In this document: positions 12,044-23,637 of the stretch, one piece after another
Layout of the letters: each line of letters begins with the position of its first letter
How positions within the stretch are numbered: position 1 is the stretch's first letter
Assembly: GCA_018902385.1 (NCBI GenBank)
Contig: JABSSW010000014.1
Span: 434,001 to 498,000 of the forward strand
Direction of reading: 5' to 3'
Origin: Physcia stellaris
Taxonomy: Eukaryota > Ascomycota > Lecanoromycetes > Caliciales > Physciaceae
DNA: 64,000 nt
The notes under the pieces: generated by a model
The model's input: the letters and a program-made list of their open reading frames with translations, nothing else
The model's database searches: none
What the model was told of the DNA's origin: nothing
Program-made: the position numbers and the translations under genes

Positions 12044-12162
12044 GCTAATGCTTCTGAAAATTTTTGTATAGAAATTTTGATGATTGATTCGATCAACGAG
12101 CATCGTTTATGCAAAAAACATTCATCAAGAACTTTGTTGAGCAATAGCATCGTCGATTAATT
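12044..12162 (-). repeat. Split repeat B1, hypermutated copy (119 bp)
   Basis: This is the damaged partner of 11702-11820. All 27 differences fall at C followed by C or T, or at G preceded by G or A. All 17 CpA/TpG and all 5 CpG dinucleotides of the intact copy are preserved. Confidence 0.9.
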
Positions 12163-12249
12163 TTCAAATCTCAAAACAACGTCGCGCGACGAAATCGTTA
12201 CAAACAAAACGACGTGCGCTCAACGAGTTCGAAAAATTTGAAAAAATCG

Positions 12250-13026
12250 AAAAACAACTAATTTGATTGTTTTATTGACGTCAATATATAACAAATACGC
12301 GTTGAACGATCAACGATTCAACATTTGAATCATGATTTCGATAACGTTTTGAGTTTTGATTTCTGTAGCGACTTTTCGACGAAAAAAATGCTTTGAATAG
12401 TGTTCACGTTTTTCAACGATACAGAATTTTTTGCGCAACACATTCGTAATCATTTGTGCACTGAAAAATTTGTATGATTCAATTTCGAACAATGACGTAT
12501 TCGCAATCGCAAAATATTTGATGAAAAAATGACGCAAAAAATTGACAAAGCAATTCGCATCGCTCGTTGCAACAATAGTAAAAATAACGTCGTGACGAAA
12601 AAAATTCATTTTGAAAAAAAGTAAAATCAATTTCAAAAAATCGTTTTGTAAAACAACGAAAAAGCGAATAACGTGTCATTGAACAAAATCGAATTCGTTT
12701 TGCTCGCTCGTCTTATACGTGAACTTTTTTACACGAAAAAATTTTGCGAAAATCAGACAGAAAACAGCGTGCATCGTGACGTTTCATCTGATGTTCGTAT
12801 TGAAATTTGTTAGCAACTTCAGCAAAATATCGCGAGTAATGAATTTACGCTTTCGACGATCGTTTTTTTGATATTTTTTCTTTATTTCGCGTATGTGACG
12901 TTGCAACAACGACGAGTTGAAAGTCGAAAAATTTGAATAATCGCGATTAATGTGTGCAAATTTCAATGCATCAACGTATGTTTTGATGATTTTGAATTTC
13001 AGACGATTTATGTTCATGAAAATCAT
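12250..13026 (-). pseudogene. Tyrosine recombinase of the DIRS-type element
   Basis: The core-binding region reads KTYVDALKFAHINRDYSN, then LLQRHIREIKKKY and FITRDILLKLL (12784-13026). The catalytic part has the FFRHDVIFTIVATSD block, HFFRRKVATE (HxxR-type motif) and MIQMLNR, then a TGA where a Trp is usual, then NAYLLYI with the candidate nucleophilic Tyr codon at 12286-12288 or 12295-12297. These enzymes integrate the circular DNA product of DIRS-type elements. Several residues that are normally Gly or Pro are replaced by Lys/Asn or Phe, as expected from GpG and CpC mutation. It is non-functional. Confidence 0.8.
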
Positions 13027-13753
13027 TCAATGATGTAACATTCATTCGTTGATCGATCAAAAATTCAACGCGATCAATCTCATCGAACAATGTCGTTTGT
13101 AATTGTTCATCGCAATTTCGTAATTGTGACGCGTATTAAAAATCAAATTTCATCAAATGTGATTCGTTGTTTTTTTAAACAAAAAACATTTTGCATATCA
13201 ATTTTCGAACGAATCTCGAATCGCATAAAGATTACGAAAGAAATCTGAAATCATGAAAATGTTCGATAGATTAATTGTTCAAATTCGTTAACAATGATAT
13301 CATGTTTATCTCGTGACAACAAATCAACAAAACGATTTTTTTTGAACTCGATTCAAACGACGTAAATTTCGATGTCGTGAATCGTCAACAACATCACGAT
13401 TTTGCGTAAATTTTTCATGACAAAATTTCGCATGATGTCTGAACGTAAATTTGCGCATATCGTTTGATTGTCACAATGAACGATGAATTTGCAATCGTTG
13501 AAATTTTCGAGTCAAATACGCATGACATGCAATACGATTTGCATTTTCTTGATTTGTATGTTTCGCTTTTTTTTGCGATATCGAGTGATGAAACGCTGAC
13601 TGAATATTTCGTCAAAAAGATTACGTCGATGACGAAATCGATAATCATCAATATTTCATTTTTTTGAAACGTCGATTCACATCAAACACTCGAAACGTGT
13701 TTCAAATTTTCGTATCATTTGATTTCGTTTCATTGCGACAAAAATTCGATTCA

Positions 13754-14032
13754 TCAAGTCAAATCGATTCGCATGTCATCGTTGATGTGTATTAGTCGTG
13801 TTTTCGAATCGAAAGTTCTGTAAAATGAAATCAAAAAGATTTTTTCAAACACAATCATTTTCGCGCAAAAAAAGAAAAAATCAACGAGTTCATCGAATTT
13901 CTGATGATTAATCGAATTGAAAAACTCGTTATTGACGTCATGAATCAATTTTTTGACGCGTTCGAGTTTATTTGCAAATAATTTGATTTTCATGAAATTC
14001 GAATTCAATTCGATGTTCAGAAACGACATCAC
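13754..14032 (-). pseudogene. RT/RNase H connection region of the DIRS-type element
   Basis: The frame contains FLNIELNSNFMKIKLFANKL followed by RVKKLIHDVNN, LVDFFFFCAKMIV and DDMRIDLT. Spacing and pattern match the segment downstream of the catalytic YxDD in DIRS/Ngaro reverse transcriptases, where FLG-E, L-GFLSFCAKV and MRADL motifs recur. It lies between the RT and the recombinase on the same strand. This is a fragment with no intact ORF. Confidence 0.7.
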
Positions 14033-14099
14033 GATGTTCGATTGTTTCTTTTTTGCGTTGATGCGAAAATTTAGCTTTTTACAAATATGAATTCACAAT

Positions 14100-14764
14100 T
14101 TTTTGTACGACTTCGTATCTGCGTCGAATAACAACACGAAAAAAAAATCATCGAAATAATGATAAATTGTAAAACATCGAAACAATCTGATGAATATGTA
14201 ATTGAGAATTTTATTGAACAAATCAAATAGAAAGAACGCAATGCGTAACTCGAAAAATAGAAACAATTTCAAATAATAAATATTCAGTCAATAGAAATCA
14301 AACAATCAACGAATTGATATGATCAACGATACGTGTCTGAAAACGTCAACAAAATTTTTTTTGAACATTTCGACATGACGATTTCGTCGCACTATTGCGA
14401 TTATGACATCGTTCACAACGATATATTCAAATGTTTCATATTTTTTTCGTATGTAATGATTGATTGACGAGTTTGCAAAATGCGAAAAATCGTGAATTCG
14501 TTTTCAATTTTCATCGTTTTTCGATATCAATTTCAACGAGAAACATATGTACGAATTTGTTTTCAATTGTGATTTCACGATCAACAATCTATTCAACGTT
14601 AATTGTTTCTGTATATCGACGATGAAAACGTCAGAAATTTTCTCGATCGAAACGTGATTTTTGAATATAAAACATTGTGAAAAGCTTTCGTAATTCATTT
14701 TCACATCGAAACGAATTATACGCAAAAAAGTTTTGACGAAAAATTTATCGAAATGAAAACGCAA
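14100..14764 (-). pseudogene. Reverse transcriptase of the DIRS-type element
   Basis: Upstream in the frame are NSYICFSLKLISKNDEN and RIHDFSHF, the RT entry motifs. They are followed by FVDVFRHVSL, then LRIAFFLFDLFNKILNYI, and then the catalytic YFDD in TIYHYFDDFFFV, with YFDD codons at 14147-14158. Two in-frame TGA codons lie between, at positions where Trp is usual. The motif order and spacing identify an RT, and the neighbouring recombinase places it in the DIRS order. It is non-functional. Confidence 0.8.
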
Positions 14765-15228
14765 CGTTTTTTTTCAATCATCATGAATCAACGAATTTTC
14801 GATTTTTAATTTTTTTTCATCATTTGATGCAATGTCATATGAAAAGTCTTTCGAAATTCATAGTAGAAAAAAAGAAATATTTTCATATCACGAAAAAAGA
14901 AGCGATTTCGTAATTCGCGACGAATTTTTTTTTTTTCGCACGAATCAAAGTCGACGACGAGTAAAACACGTTGTTTCGTCGTGATTTGATTGTTGACACA
15001 TGAAACAGACGTGAATTCATTTGCAATTCGATTTGATGCAATTTTCGATAATCTGAAAATTGACACAATCGTCGTTAAAGCGATTATAGAAATCGTTGAA
15101 ATTTTTGTCGAAAAATCGACGAAACGTCGTCGTTCGCGATTGAGAATCGAACGACGATAAACGTGTTTTTGCTGATTAGTCGTTTGTTTTTTTCGTCTCG
15201 TTGACATTGTCGATGATAAATTTATCAA

Positions 15229-16280
15229 TTTTCAACGCGTTTTTTCGTACGATTTCATTCAAAACTTGAAATTGTTTTGATTCATGAATATGATACGAGT
15301 CACGAACTTTTCGTGATACAACAGCACGAAAGCGAAAATTTTTTAATTCATTATCGTCAACAGATTTCGCATGTATGTTGATTGAATCATTGACAAATCG
15401 TATCGCATCGTTGACGTCGCGATAAAAAAAACAATTTGAAAATAAATTATTAAACAGCGCAAAAAATGCTTTTTGAATTTGATCATTTGAATCGCGTCGT
15501 CGACAAAACTGATTTTATTTGACGCGAAAACAAAAATCTCATCGAATTTTAACATGTTTTTGATTTTGAATTTGTCGATTCGAATATTTTCGAAATGTTT
15601 GCGATCAATGATCGAAAAGATGACAAACAGAACGAACTTCACGATTTGCTGATTGAAATCAATAAAAAATGTTCGAAATTTCGCGAATATCGCAGCTGCG
15701 TAAAAGTTGTGAAAAAGAAAAAATTGTGATACAACGAGAAAAATAAAATGCGCGTTTGATATCAAAAAAAACGTATCATCGTTGATCGACGACGAGAACA
15801 CGTGAAAAATCAACGAAATCGCACGATTTCGTTTCAATTGCATTTTTTTCTTTATTTGATTTTTCGTCGCGTCGATGTCGTTCTTTCGTCTGAAAACGAA
15901 AAGTTTTTGTTTGTTTGTTTTGATGAATTCGTTTTTCACGAGCTTTTTCATATCGACATTGAGAAAGCGAAAAAAAAACGATTGACGAGATCGAAATCGC
16001 GACGTTGAATTTGACGTCAAATGAATGATTTTTCTGACGTCGACGAAGCGTGTCTGACGAAACGTAAAATCATCGAAAATGATATTGAATTTCTTGAAAA
16101 ATCTGACATTCGATTTTTTTGTTGATTTTCTGTTTGATCATGACGACGACGACGTGAATACGCGACGCGTGTATAAAACGAAAAATCGATGATTTGATAT
16201 GAAAACGTCGAAAAAAATGATATTTGAAATTGCAACATTAAAACAGCAGCCGATTGATATACAGAAATTCGATATATCAC
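15229..16280 (-). other. 5' part of the DIRS-type element, gag-like region not identified
   Basis: The minus-strand frames 14806-15228 (Arg-rich N-terminus MSTRRKKQTTNQQKHVYRR) and 15343-16020 (225 codons) lie where a gag-like ORF would be expected. No zinc knuckle or other motif is recognisable after mutation. Confidence 0.4.
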
Positions 16281-16430
16281 AAACAAAAACGTTTCGAAAA
16301 ATGAAAAACAGAAAGAAAAAAACAATGAACGATCGTTTGCAATATAACGAGCAAAAGATTCGAGCATTTTTTTTGACGATTGAATTTTCATGCGTCTTTT
16401 TTGCATCAGCATTTCTGTTCAACAGATCGA
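16281..16430 (-). repeat. Split repeat A1 (150 bp)
   Basis: This is the 5'-terminal repeat of the DIRS-type element and a direct copy of 11893-12043. Its outer edge, ending CAGATCGA at 16430, matches the A2 edge at the B1|A2 junction. Confidence 0.85.
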
Positions 16431-16470
16431 ATTGCGATTTGTCGAATTCGTGAAAACGAACTTTTCACGA

Positions 16471-16525
16471 TCAGAATCACACTAAAATTCGAATCGAGAA
16501 ATTTCTTCTTTTAGTGTGATTCTGA
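16471..16525. repeat. Palindrome TCAGAATCACACTAAA / TTTAGTGTGATTCTGA
   Basis: Two perfect 16-bp arms (16471-16486 and 16510-16525) enclose a 23-bp loop, 40 bp outside the DIRS-type element. An equivalent palindrome lies at 60639-60696 in undamaged DNA. The sequence just to the right (GACTCACGATTATC) also resembles that locus (GACCCATGATTATC). Confidence 0.65.
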
Positions 16526-19500
16526 CTCACGATTATCGTAGAATTGAATCTTCTTTTTTCGCTATTGACAATTTTCGCTTATACGTGATATATGATGCAA
16601 ATCAAACGATCGTCGTCAATTTCAAATCGACAACGCGTGTGCGCATTCGATTTCGTTTGATGATTCACGTTCGAACGAATCTGATTTCGCGAACGATTTT
16701 TCTCGCTCGTTGTTTGTGAATTGACATTCGAAACGATGATAAAATATTTTGAAAAAAATCTGTGAATTGAAACTCGAAACGATGATACGTAAAATATTTT
16801 GAAAAAACAAAATGAAAAATCAATCGCTCATCGAGACGTCGCGATCGTTGCTTTGAACAAAAAACGAAAACGAACAAATCTCGTTCACACAAACTGAAAT
16901 TGATTTTCACGCTTTCGTTTCAAAACGCTTTCTCGCGATGATTTTTGAAGATGAATGAAACGACTCGATGATTTTTTCAGTTCATGCGACATAAATCAAA
17001 TGATAACATTCAACTTCGAAAATGAATCGATGAATGAATGACGAAATCAATCGCGATGTGTGTTGTTGTGTTGTTGTGAATTTTTTTTTGCGTTCGAATC
17101 TAAAAGCGTCGAAAGTTTCTAAACGAATTTTTTTTTTTTGTAATTTTCTGTTTCAGATTTCGCATCGTTCAACAAACTTTCGTATACAACGTATTAAACA
17201 GCGATCAACGCATTTTTCAGTTTCATTTTTTTGAAAATGTCAAAGAACGTTTTGAATGTGATTTTCGCGATTGATGAACGTTTTCGCGAAAAATTCGAAA
17301 AATGATCGAAATTTGATCTTTGACAATTTTTGTATGTTTTGAAAAATTAATGATATGCGCAATCAATTTTCAAATATTCATATAATGTGAAATTTCAAAC
17401 GTGATTTTGAAAAAAAAGTTTTGAATATCAACGTTTTTGCATTGTGATCATGACAACGTCGACGTCGTTCAAAAAATTCTTATATTCATCATAATTTTGT
17501 TGACTGTGTACGAAATCATATTTGAATCGTTGATGCGATCAGAATTTCGAAATTTCAATAAATTTGAAAAAAGAAATTAGATGTGTCTGAAATATTCGAT
17601 GATTACACGATTTTTCAAATTTAATTCACATGATGTTGTTCAATTCAAATTTCAAAAATAAATTATGTGAAACAATATTCATCGTCACGTCGACTTGCTG
17701 TAAGAAATTCGAAATTTTCAATTAATTTTGTCAACAATGTACGATCAAGCACGTGAATCGACTATATCAACAAAATTTTGAATTTTCATTAGATTTTGTG
17801 TTGATGAAATTAATGATTTCGAAACGATTTTTTTTTGATCACAATTCATGAATGTCGAAAAATCAAATTGAAATGCGAACTTTACATGCACATGCACACG
17901 ATTTGAAATCAATTTCTCATTGCTATCTAGATATTACGTTTGATAATGTCATATTTTCGAAATCAAAATATTTCAATTGTTTTTTTAGTTTTTTGTATCT
18001 ATGATTTATCTTTTTTTTTTTGAACAAAACGACACGTTTTTCTTGCGTGAAATAGTCGAAAACGTTGACAAAATTTTCATCATATTCGTTTTTAACACGA
18101 TCGATATTTTTGACATTGATTTTTTTTTGTACGTTGCGATTTTTCTTGTGATGTCAATTTGATTCATAGATTTTGTTTTTCGTGTTTTGAAATCAAGATT
18201 TTGATGATGAGTTCAGAAATTTTCGTTGAAATTATATCGACTTCGTAATTGCACGATTTGTTGCATTTGATCAATCAACAATGAACAAAATAAACGTTCA
18301 TATGATTTACTTTTCAAATACGATATTGTTTTTTCATAGTTTTTCAGATTTGCGATTGTTGTTTTTTTTCAAACAATTTGTCTCAATATCTCAAAGAAAC
18401 GATCACGTTTTTGACGAAAATCACGATTGCGACGAGATTATTTCATTCGTCGAACAATCGATTGAAATTTTTCGAATACGTTTTGACGAGAGATGTCGAT
18501 ACATCGAATTGAACATATTGAATCGTTTTATGAAACATCGTGAACAACAACGATTTTTTCGCGTTCGCATTTTTTTTGTTTTTTTTTCGAAAAGTGTTTG
18601 TATTGTTTTGTTTCAATCGATTTCGTTTGAATGATGTGATTTGTGAATATATCATTTGTTCATACATGTCGTTTCGCGCGTTTGTAACGAATTTTCGTGC
18701 AATTTGTTTCAAAACGTTTACGATCGAGACATTTGCATGAATGTAATGATGATGAATAAAATGAATATCGATGTTCGATTTCGAAATCGATGAAATTATG
18801 ATTTTTCGCATCAATGAAATTGTCGAAATCATTTGATTTGTGAACAACGAAAAAATATCGAAAATCGAGTTCGCAAATAACGAAAAGTTCGAACAATGCA
18901 CATCGCGATCATCGATGACAAATTCAAATTCAACATCAACGAAAACGTCGAATTGTTGCAATTTGTATGTAAATAAATATTGATCAATCAAGAAAGAATA
19001 AATATGTATCGAATCAGATCGCGAAACGTTCGTTCATTTTTTTTTTTCATAAGACTGTAAAGTATGTGAATTCAGTTTTTCATTTTGATGATTTGATTTG
19101 AATTGCGCAAATTTCGTTCAAATTTGCAATCAATTTTTTTTTTTTTTTCGATAAAATCGCAAATTTTGAAGTTCGCGATGTCGTTTGTTTGCGAACGTTT
19201 TTTTGAACATGATGAATACGATTGACGAATTCGAATATCGATATGAACGTAAAAAAATTTGATGAAATCAAATGAACGATATGTAAATAACAAAATGCAA
19301 AATCAACGACACGAAACGAAAATTTTCGCGTTACAAACATTCAGTGCTTTTTCTTGACACATCATTCAATTTTTTGTGACATTTATATTTAAAATTCGTA
19401 TAATCGTTTGTTTTGTTTTTGACGTCGTTTTTATTATCGTACGAATAATGTTACAAAACAACAAAATGTTCAATCAACGTTTCATCGACGAACAAATTGT

Positions 19501-22500
19501 TGAAATTGATCAAATCAAAAATATTTCGTTTTTTTTTCAAACGTGTTGCGTTGAATTCATTCGTTCGTAAAACATTGTTTACATACATATTTTGACAAAT
19601 TTTTTTCAAAATTCAAACAACAAGTTATTATTTTTGATCGCAATTTTTTTGATTTTTCAAAAATTTCGTCATTTTTCAATACAGTACAAATTTTATTTGT
19701 GCGTTTATTTTTTGTTCGCGTCAAATGCATTTCGTCAAAAATCAACGCGTCGTCGTTCGATTTTGTGTTTTTTGAAAATTACAAATTGATTTACGACAAA
19801 AAACGATTGTTCAATTCAATTTATCGTTTTTCAATCAAAAATTCAATATGAAATCGATCATTTTCGCTCAATTGCGAATCATCATGAAAAAAATTACAAG
19901 AAATTCGATCATTGCACAGAAAACAAAATTCGATTTGATCGAATCAATCGAAAAAATGAAAATCGAAATAGTCGAAAAAAACGAAAACGAAAAAAAAAAA
20001 AATGAAAAAAAAAAAATGAAAAACAAAACAACGAATCAAAACATCAATTTTCAACGTTCAAAAAAAAAACACATGTGTTCAAAAAAATGTTACAAAAATT
20101 TTTGAAAAAGTTTACGTCTCTTTTACATTGAAAAATTACAAAGAATTTGTGATTGTTGTTCATTAAATCAACGTTACAATTAAAAATCATATAGTCAATG
20201 AAAGCAATTCGAAACGTTCGTCAAGAACAATCTTTTTTCGAATTATTTGAAATGTTTCAAACAATTCGACGCAAAAACGTTCGAATTGATCATGATTTGA
20301 ATATACGTCGTTTGTGATAATTCGAACATGATTTTTATCGATACAAACAACGTTGAAAAAAAAAAAATTTTTCGATTTGATTTCACAAAATCGAACATAC
20401 AATCACGCGTTGAAAATGCGTTTCGCGTGCAATTGACATTATGAATATCGACAAAAAAAAATATCGATACGTTTCGTCACGAGAAAAATGATTTTTGAAA
20501 TGACAATTCGTCGTTGTTTTTAAACGTGTTCATTTACATGAAAAATTTACAAAAAAAAAAAATAAAATATCGTCGTTGAATTGTTAAAATATTTTTTTTG
20601 ATAATGTATGTTATTTACAAATTGCAATATCGAATCGACAAAATCGTTATCAACGCGCGCGTTATAAACGAAAAAAATTTACAAAAAATGTGAAAATACA
20701 ATCGACAACATCGTTCGATCGATGATTTACAACGACTCGATACAAATCATAATGAAAATCGATTTTGAATCGAAATCAAACAACGAATTATGTTGCAATT
20801 GATTTACGTCATGATTTTTTTGTGTTTATTGCGAATTGACGAAATTTTGCGCATTGAATTTCATCATATTGAAATCGTAAACGAGAATTTCAATTATTTT
20901 TGCATCAAATTGATGTTGAAATTTCGAAAAATTTCATCAAAATGAAAATAAGCAAAACATTGATAACGAACTCGTCAACAATACAAGATTAACAATGTTT
21001 TAAACATCAAATTTTTTTATTTTTATGACAATAAAAACGAATTTTGATTGAATGTGTCTCATTTATTCGCAAAATGAATTGTCTTGTTCGATTTTGAATT
21101 TAGCGACAAAATTTTTCGACGATTTGATGTTATGAATCGCGTTGTCACAATCAATGTTTTTTTTATGATATTGAATTTGATATTTCAAATTGAATGAATT
21201 TCGTTAACGTTTTTATTACAAACATTTCAAATTTTTTTGAATAATTTTCGCAATAATTTTGTTGATATCGATGTGAATTCGAATTTTTTCGAAACGCACT
21301 TTTTTCGCAAAGACGATGTTCAATATTTCTTGATTCAAAAACGTTGAAATATTCGCAAATTATGTGATTGAAACGATTGAAATATGAAATATGACAATGT
21401 GACAATTGTTAAATACATTATCAATTGAAATGATAAATTTATCAAAATGCGAAAAGATTTTTTTAATTTTGACGATCAAAAAAATACACGTTGCAACGCA
21501 TGCGACAGAAAATGCGATTGCGCATAATTGTTGTTCATTTTTGTCGATATTTGAAGTCAATTATCGATTTCTACGAGAACTTTTTCGTAATGATTTTTTC
21601 GAATCATATTGAAGAAAATTTCAAAAACAAAAATTTTGAATTAATAAACAAAATTCAAAATCGTCACGAAAATCGAATGACAATATCGAGCAAAAACAAA
21701 TTTCGAAATGTCAAACAATGATTTGTCGACGAATGCAAATTTGATCAACGATAATTCGTTTCATTGACATATGTATATATTTTTTAGAACATCAATTTTT
21801 CGTTAATCGTTCGATGTTTTTTCATGATCGTTTTGATTCGAAAATTTTCAAAATAAATCGTACGTTATTGCATATTAAATATCGCAATTCGATTGAAACA
21901 ATAAATATTGTGAAAAATGTTGTTTTGTCGTTGATATTGTCAATCGAAAAATGTTTAATCAATATTGAAATTCAAACGATTCATTGATTGAAATCGTTTT
22001 CGTGTAATATACGTTGTTGAAAATGTATTTCAATTAATTGTCGAAATTTTTATTATTTTTTCAACATATATATTCGTACGATAATTTCAATTTATTTGTA
22101 AAAAATTGAAACGATCAATCGAATTTAAAATGAAAATTTTTTAACGTTCAAAAAAATTGAAATTGAAAACGTGTTTACGAAAATTGTCGATTGAATCATT
22201 TTTTATTTTTCACATCATTTGAAGCATCGTTTTTCATTATGAATCACATTATTGCATAACAAACAGTTCGTTCAATGATTACGATTTGAACAACATAAAG
22301 TTATTGCTTTAATGCAATACACAGCAACAAGATTTGTCTTGTTCAAAATTTTGAGTCAGAATTTTGACATTTGTTTGATATATGCATTTATCTTTAAAGC
22401 AAAAACGAAAATCGTTGTTTTATTGACTTCTATTATAACTTTTACTATTTTTTTTTCACAGTGACATGAAGTATGTCAATGCAATGTTTAATGAATATTT

Positions 22501-22689
22501 TTTAATTTGCTAATATGTATTGATGCAAAACGAATTTGTCTTTGAATGTTCAACGCTATGTGTTTTAAAATTATAATCATTTTCGCGAACGCATGATCGA
22601 CTCAACAATGCAAAATTGAACGAAAAAAACAATTATCACGAATCGAAAAAAACAAAATCAAAATTGAACGTGACGAACACAAAACGACT

Positions 22690-22860
22690 ATAAATAGCTG
22701 ATTATTGAATGTAAATGATGCGAAAGCTGAAATATTTTAAAGCAAAACGTGAAAAATTTGAAGCAAAACGTGAAAAACGACTATAAATAAATTGAATGTA
22801 AAAAGAAAACTGATTTTGAAACAAAACGTGAAAAATTGAAAAACTGATTGTAAATATATT
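22690..22860. repeat. Short imperfect tandem repeats (AAAACGTGAAAA units)
   Basis: Units built from GCAAAACGTGAAAAATTTG and ACGACTATAAATA recur several times in 170 bp. Confidence 0.5.
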
Positions 22861-23402
22861 TTGATTGATGAAAATGTGAAAATATTTGATAATCGTCGCA
22901 TAATGTTTATATATGCAAATAAAAAATCAATATTTTAATGAAACGAATTTGATTGAATGATTTAACGATTAAAATTGTAAATAAGCATTTTTCATTCAGA
23001 AAATCGCGAATTCGAATCGTATGATGAACAAAACGTGTTAAAAAATCGAATGAATTATTTCATGATTATAAATTAAAAACGCAAATTCTGACGCGAATGA
23101 AAATTTTCAAAATAGTCGAATTGATAATTTGAAATCACTGCTAACATGTGAAATATAACAAACAACAAACATAATTTTTTTTTTGTTGTTGTTGTGATCA
23201 ATGATCGAAAAATCGCGCGAAATACGAAAAAAAAAAAAACGATTGAAATGTTGACAAAACAACGACGATTACAAACAAAAATGACAAAACAAAATCGAAT
23301 CAAAATGATGTGTGAATCGAGAAAAAAAAAATGATAAAAACATCGTTCGAAAAAATAAAAACGATTTAATCGTATTTGACGAAATGAATGATAAAAAAAA
23401 TG

Positions 23403-23434
<32 letters not shown>
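23403..23434. repeat. A homopolymer, about 32 nt
   Basis: An uninterrupted run of A. It could be a former poly(A) tail or simply slippage-prone sequence, and its length may be uncertain in the assembly. Confidence 0.7.
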
Positions 23435-23436
<2 letters not shown>

Positions 23437-23637
23437 GAACAAATGTTTCGACAAATTTTTTATGATAAATTGAAAAAAAAACGCAACAAATCGTAAAATT
23501 GTTAATGATTAAAAAAAAAAATTGCAAAAAACGAAAAAAAAACGAATCGAACAAATGTTTCGACAAATTTCTTGATTTGAATTGTAAAAAAAAAAAAAAC
23601 GCAACAAATCGTAAAATTGTTAATGATTAAAAAAAAT
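23435..23637. repeat. Tandem duplication, unit about 110 bp
   Basis: The blocks ATCGAACAAATGTTTCGACA and ACGCAACAAATCGTAAAATT occur in the same order twice, starting near 23435 and 23546, separated by A-rich linkers. Confidence 0.75.

Larger units (their letters stand above)
11702..16430 (-). mobile_element. DIRS-type tyrosine-recombinase retrotransposon with split direct repeats (hypermutated)
   Basis: The minus-strand order is reverse transcriptase, RT/RNase H connection, tyrosine recombinase, which is the DIRS order. The ends show the split-direct-repeat plan of PAT/Ngaro-like elements: A1 (16430-16281) at the 5' end; then, after the coding part, B1 (12162-12044) directly abutting A2 (12043-11893); and B2 (11820-11702) at the 3' end. 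The outer edges of A1 and B2 correspond exactly to the B1|A2 junction, as expected if that junction copies the joined ends of a circular intermediate. No target duplication is expected for this class, and none is seen. All coding parts are broken by stops. The element is hypermutated except for B2. Length is 4729 bp. Confidence 0.85.

Noticed and set aside
12250-13026. Starship captain or Crypton recombinase
   Set aside because: The recombinase is directly downstream of an RT with YFDD and is flanked by split direct repeats, which fits a DIRS-type retroelement.
18443-18991. 182-codon minus-strand ORF as a gene
   Set aside because: It lies in hypermutated DNA, where stop-free frames of this size arise by chance; no motif, and overlapped by plus-strand frames.
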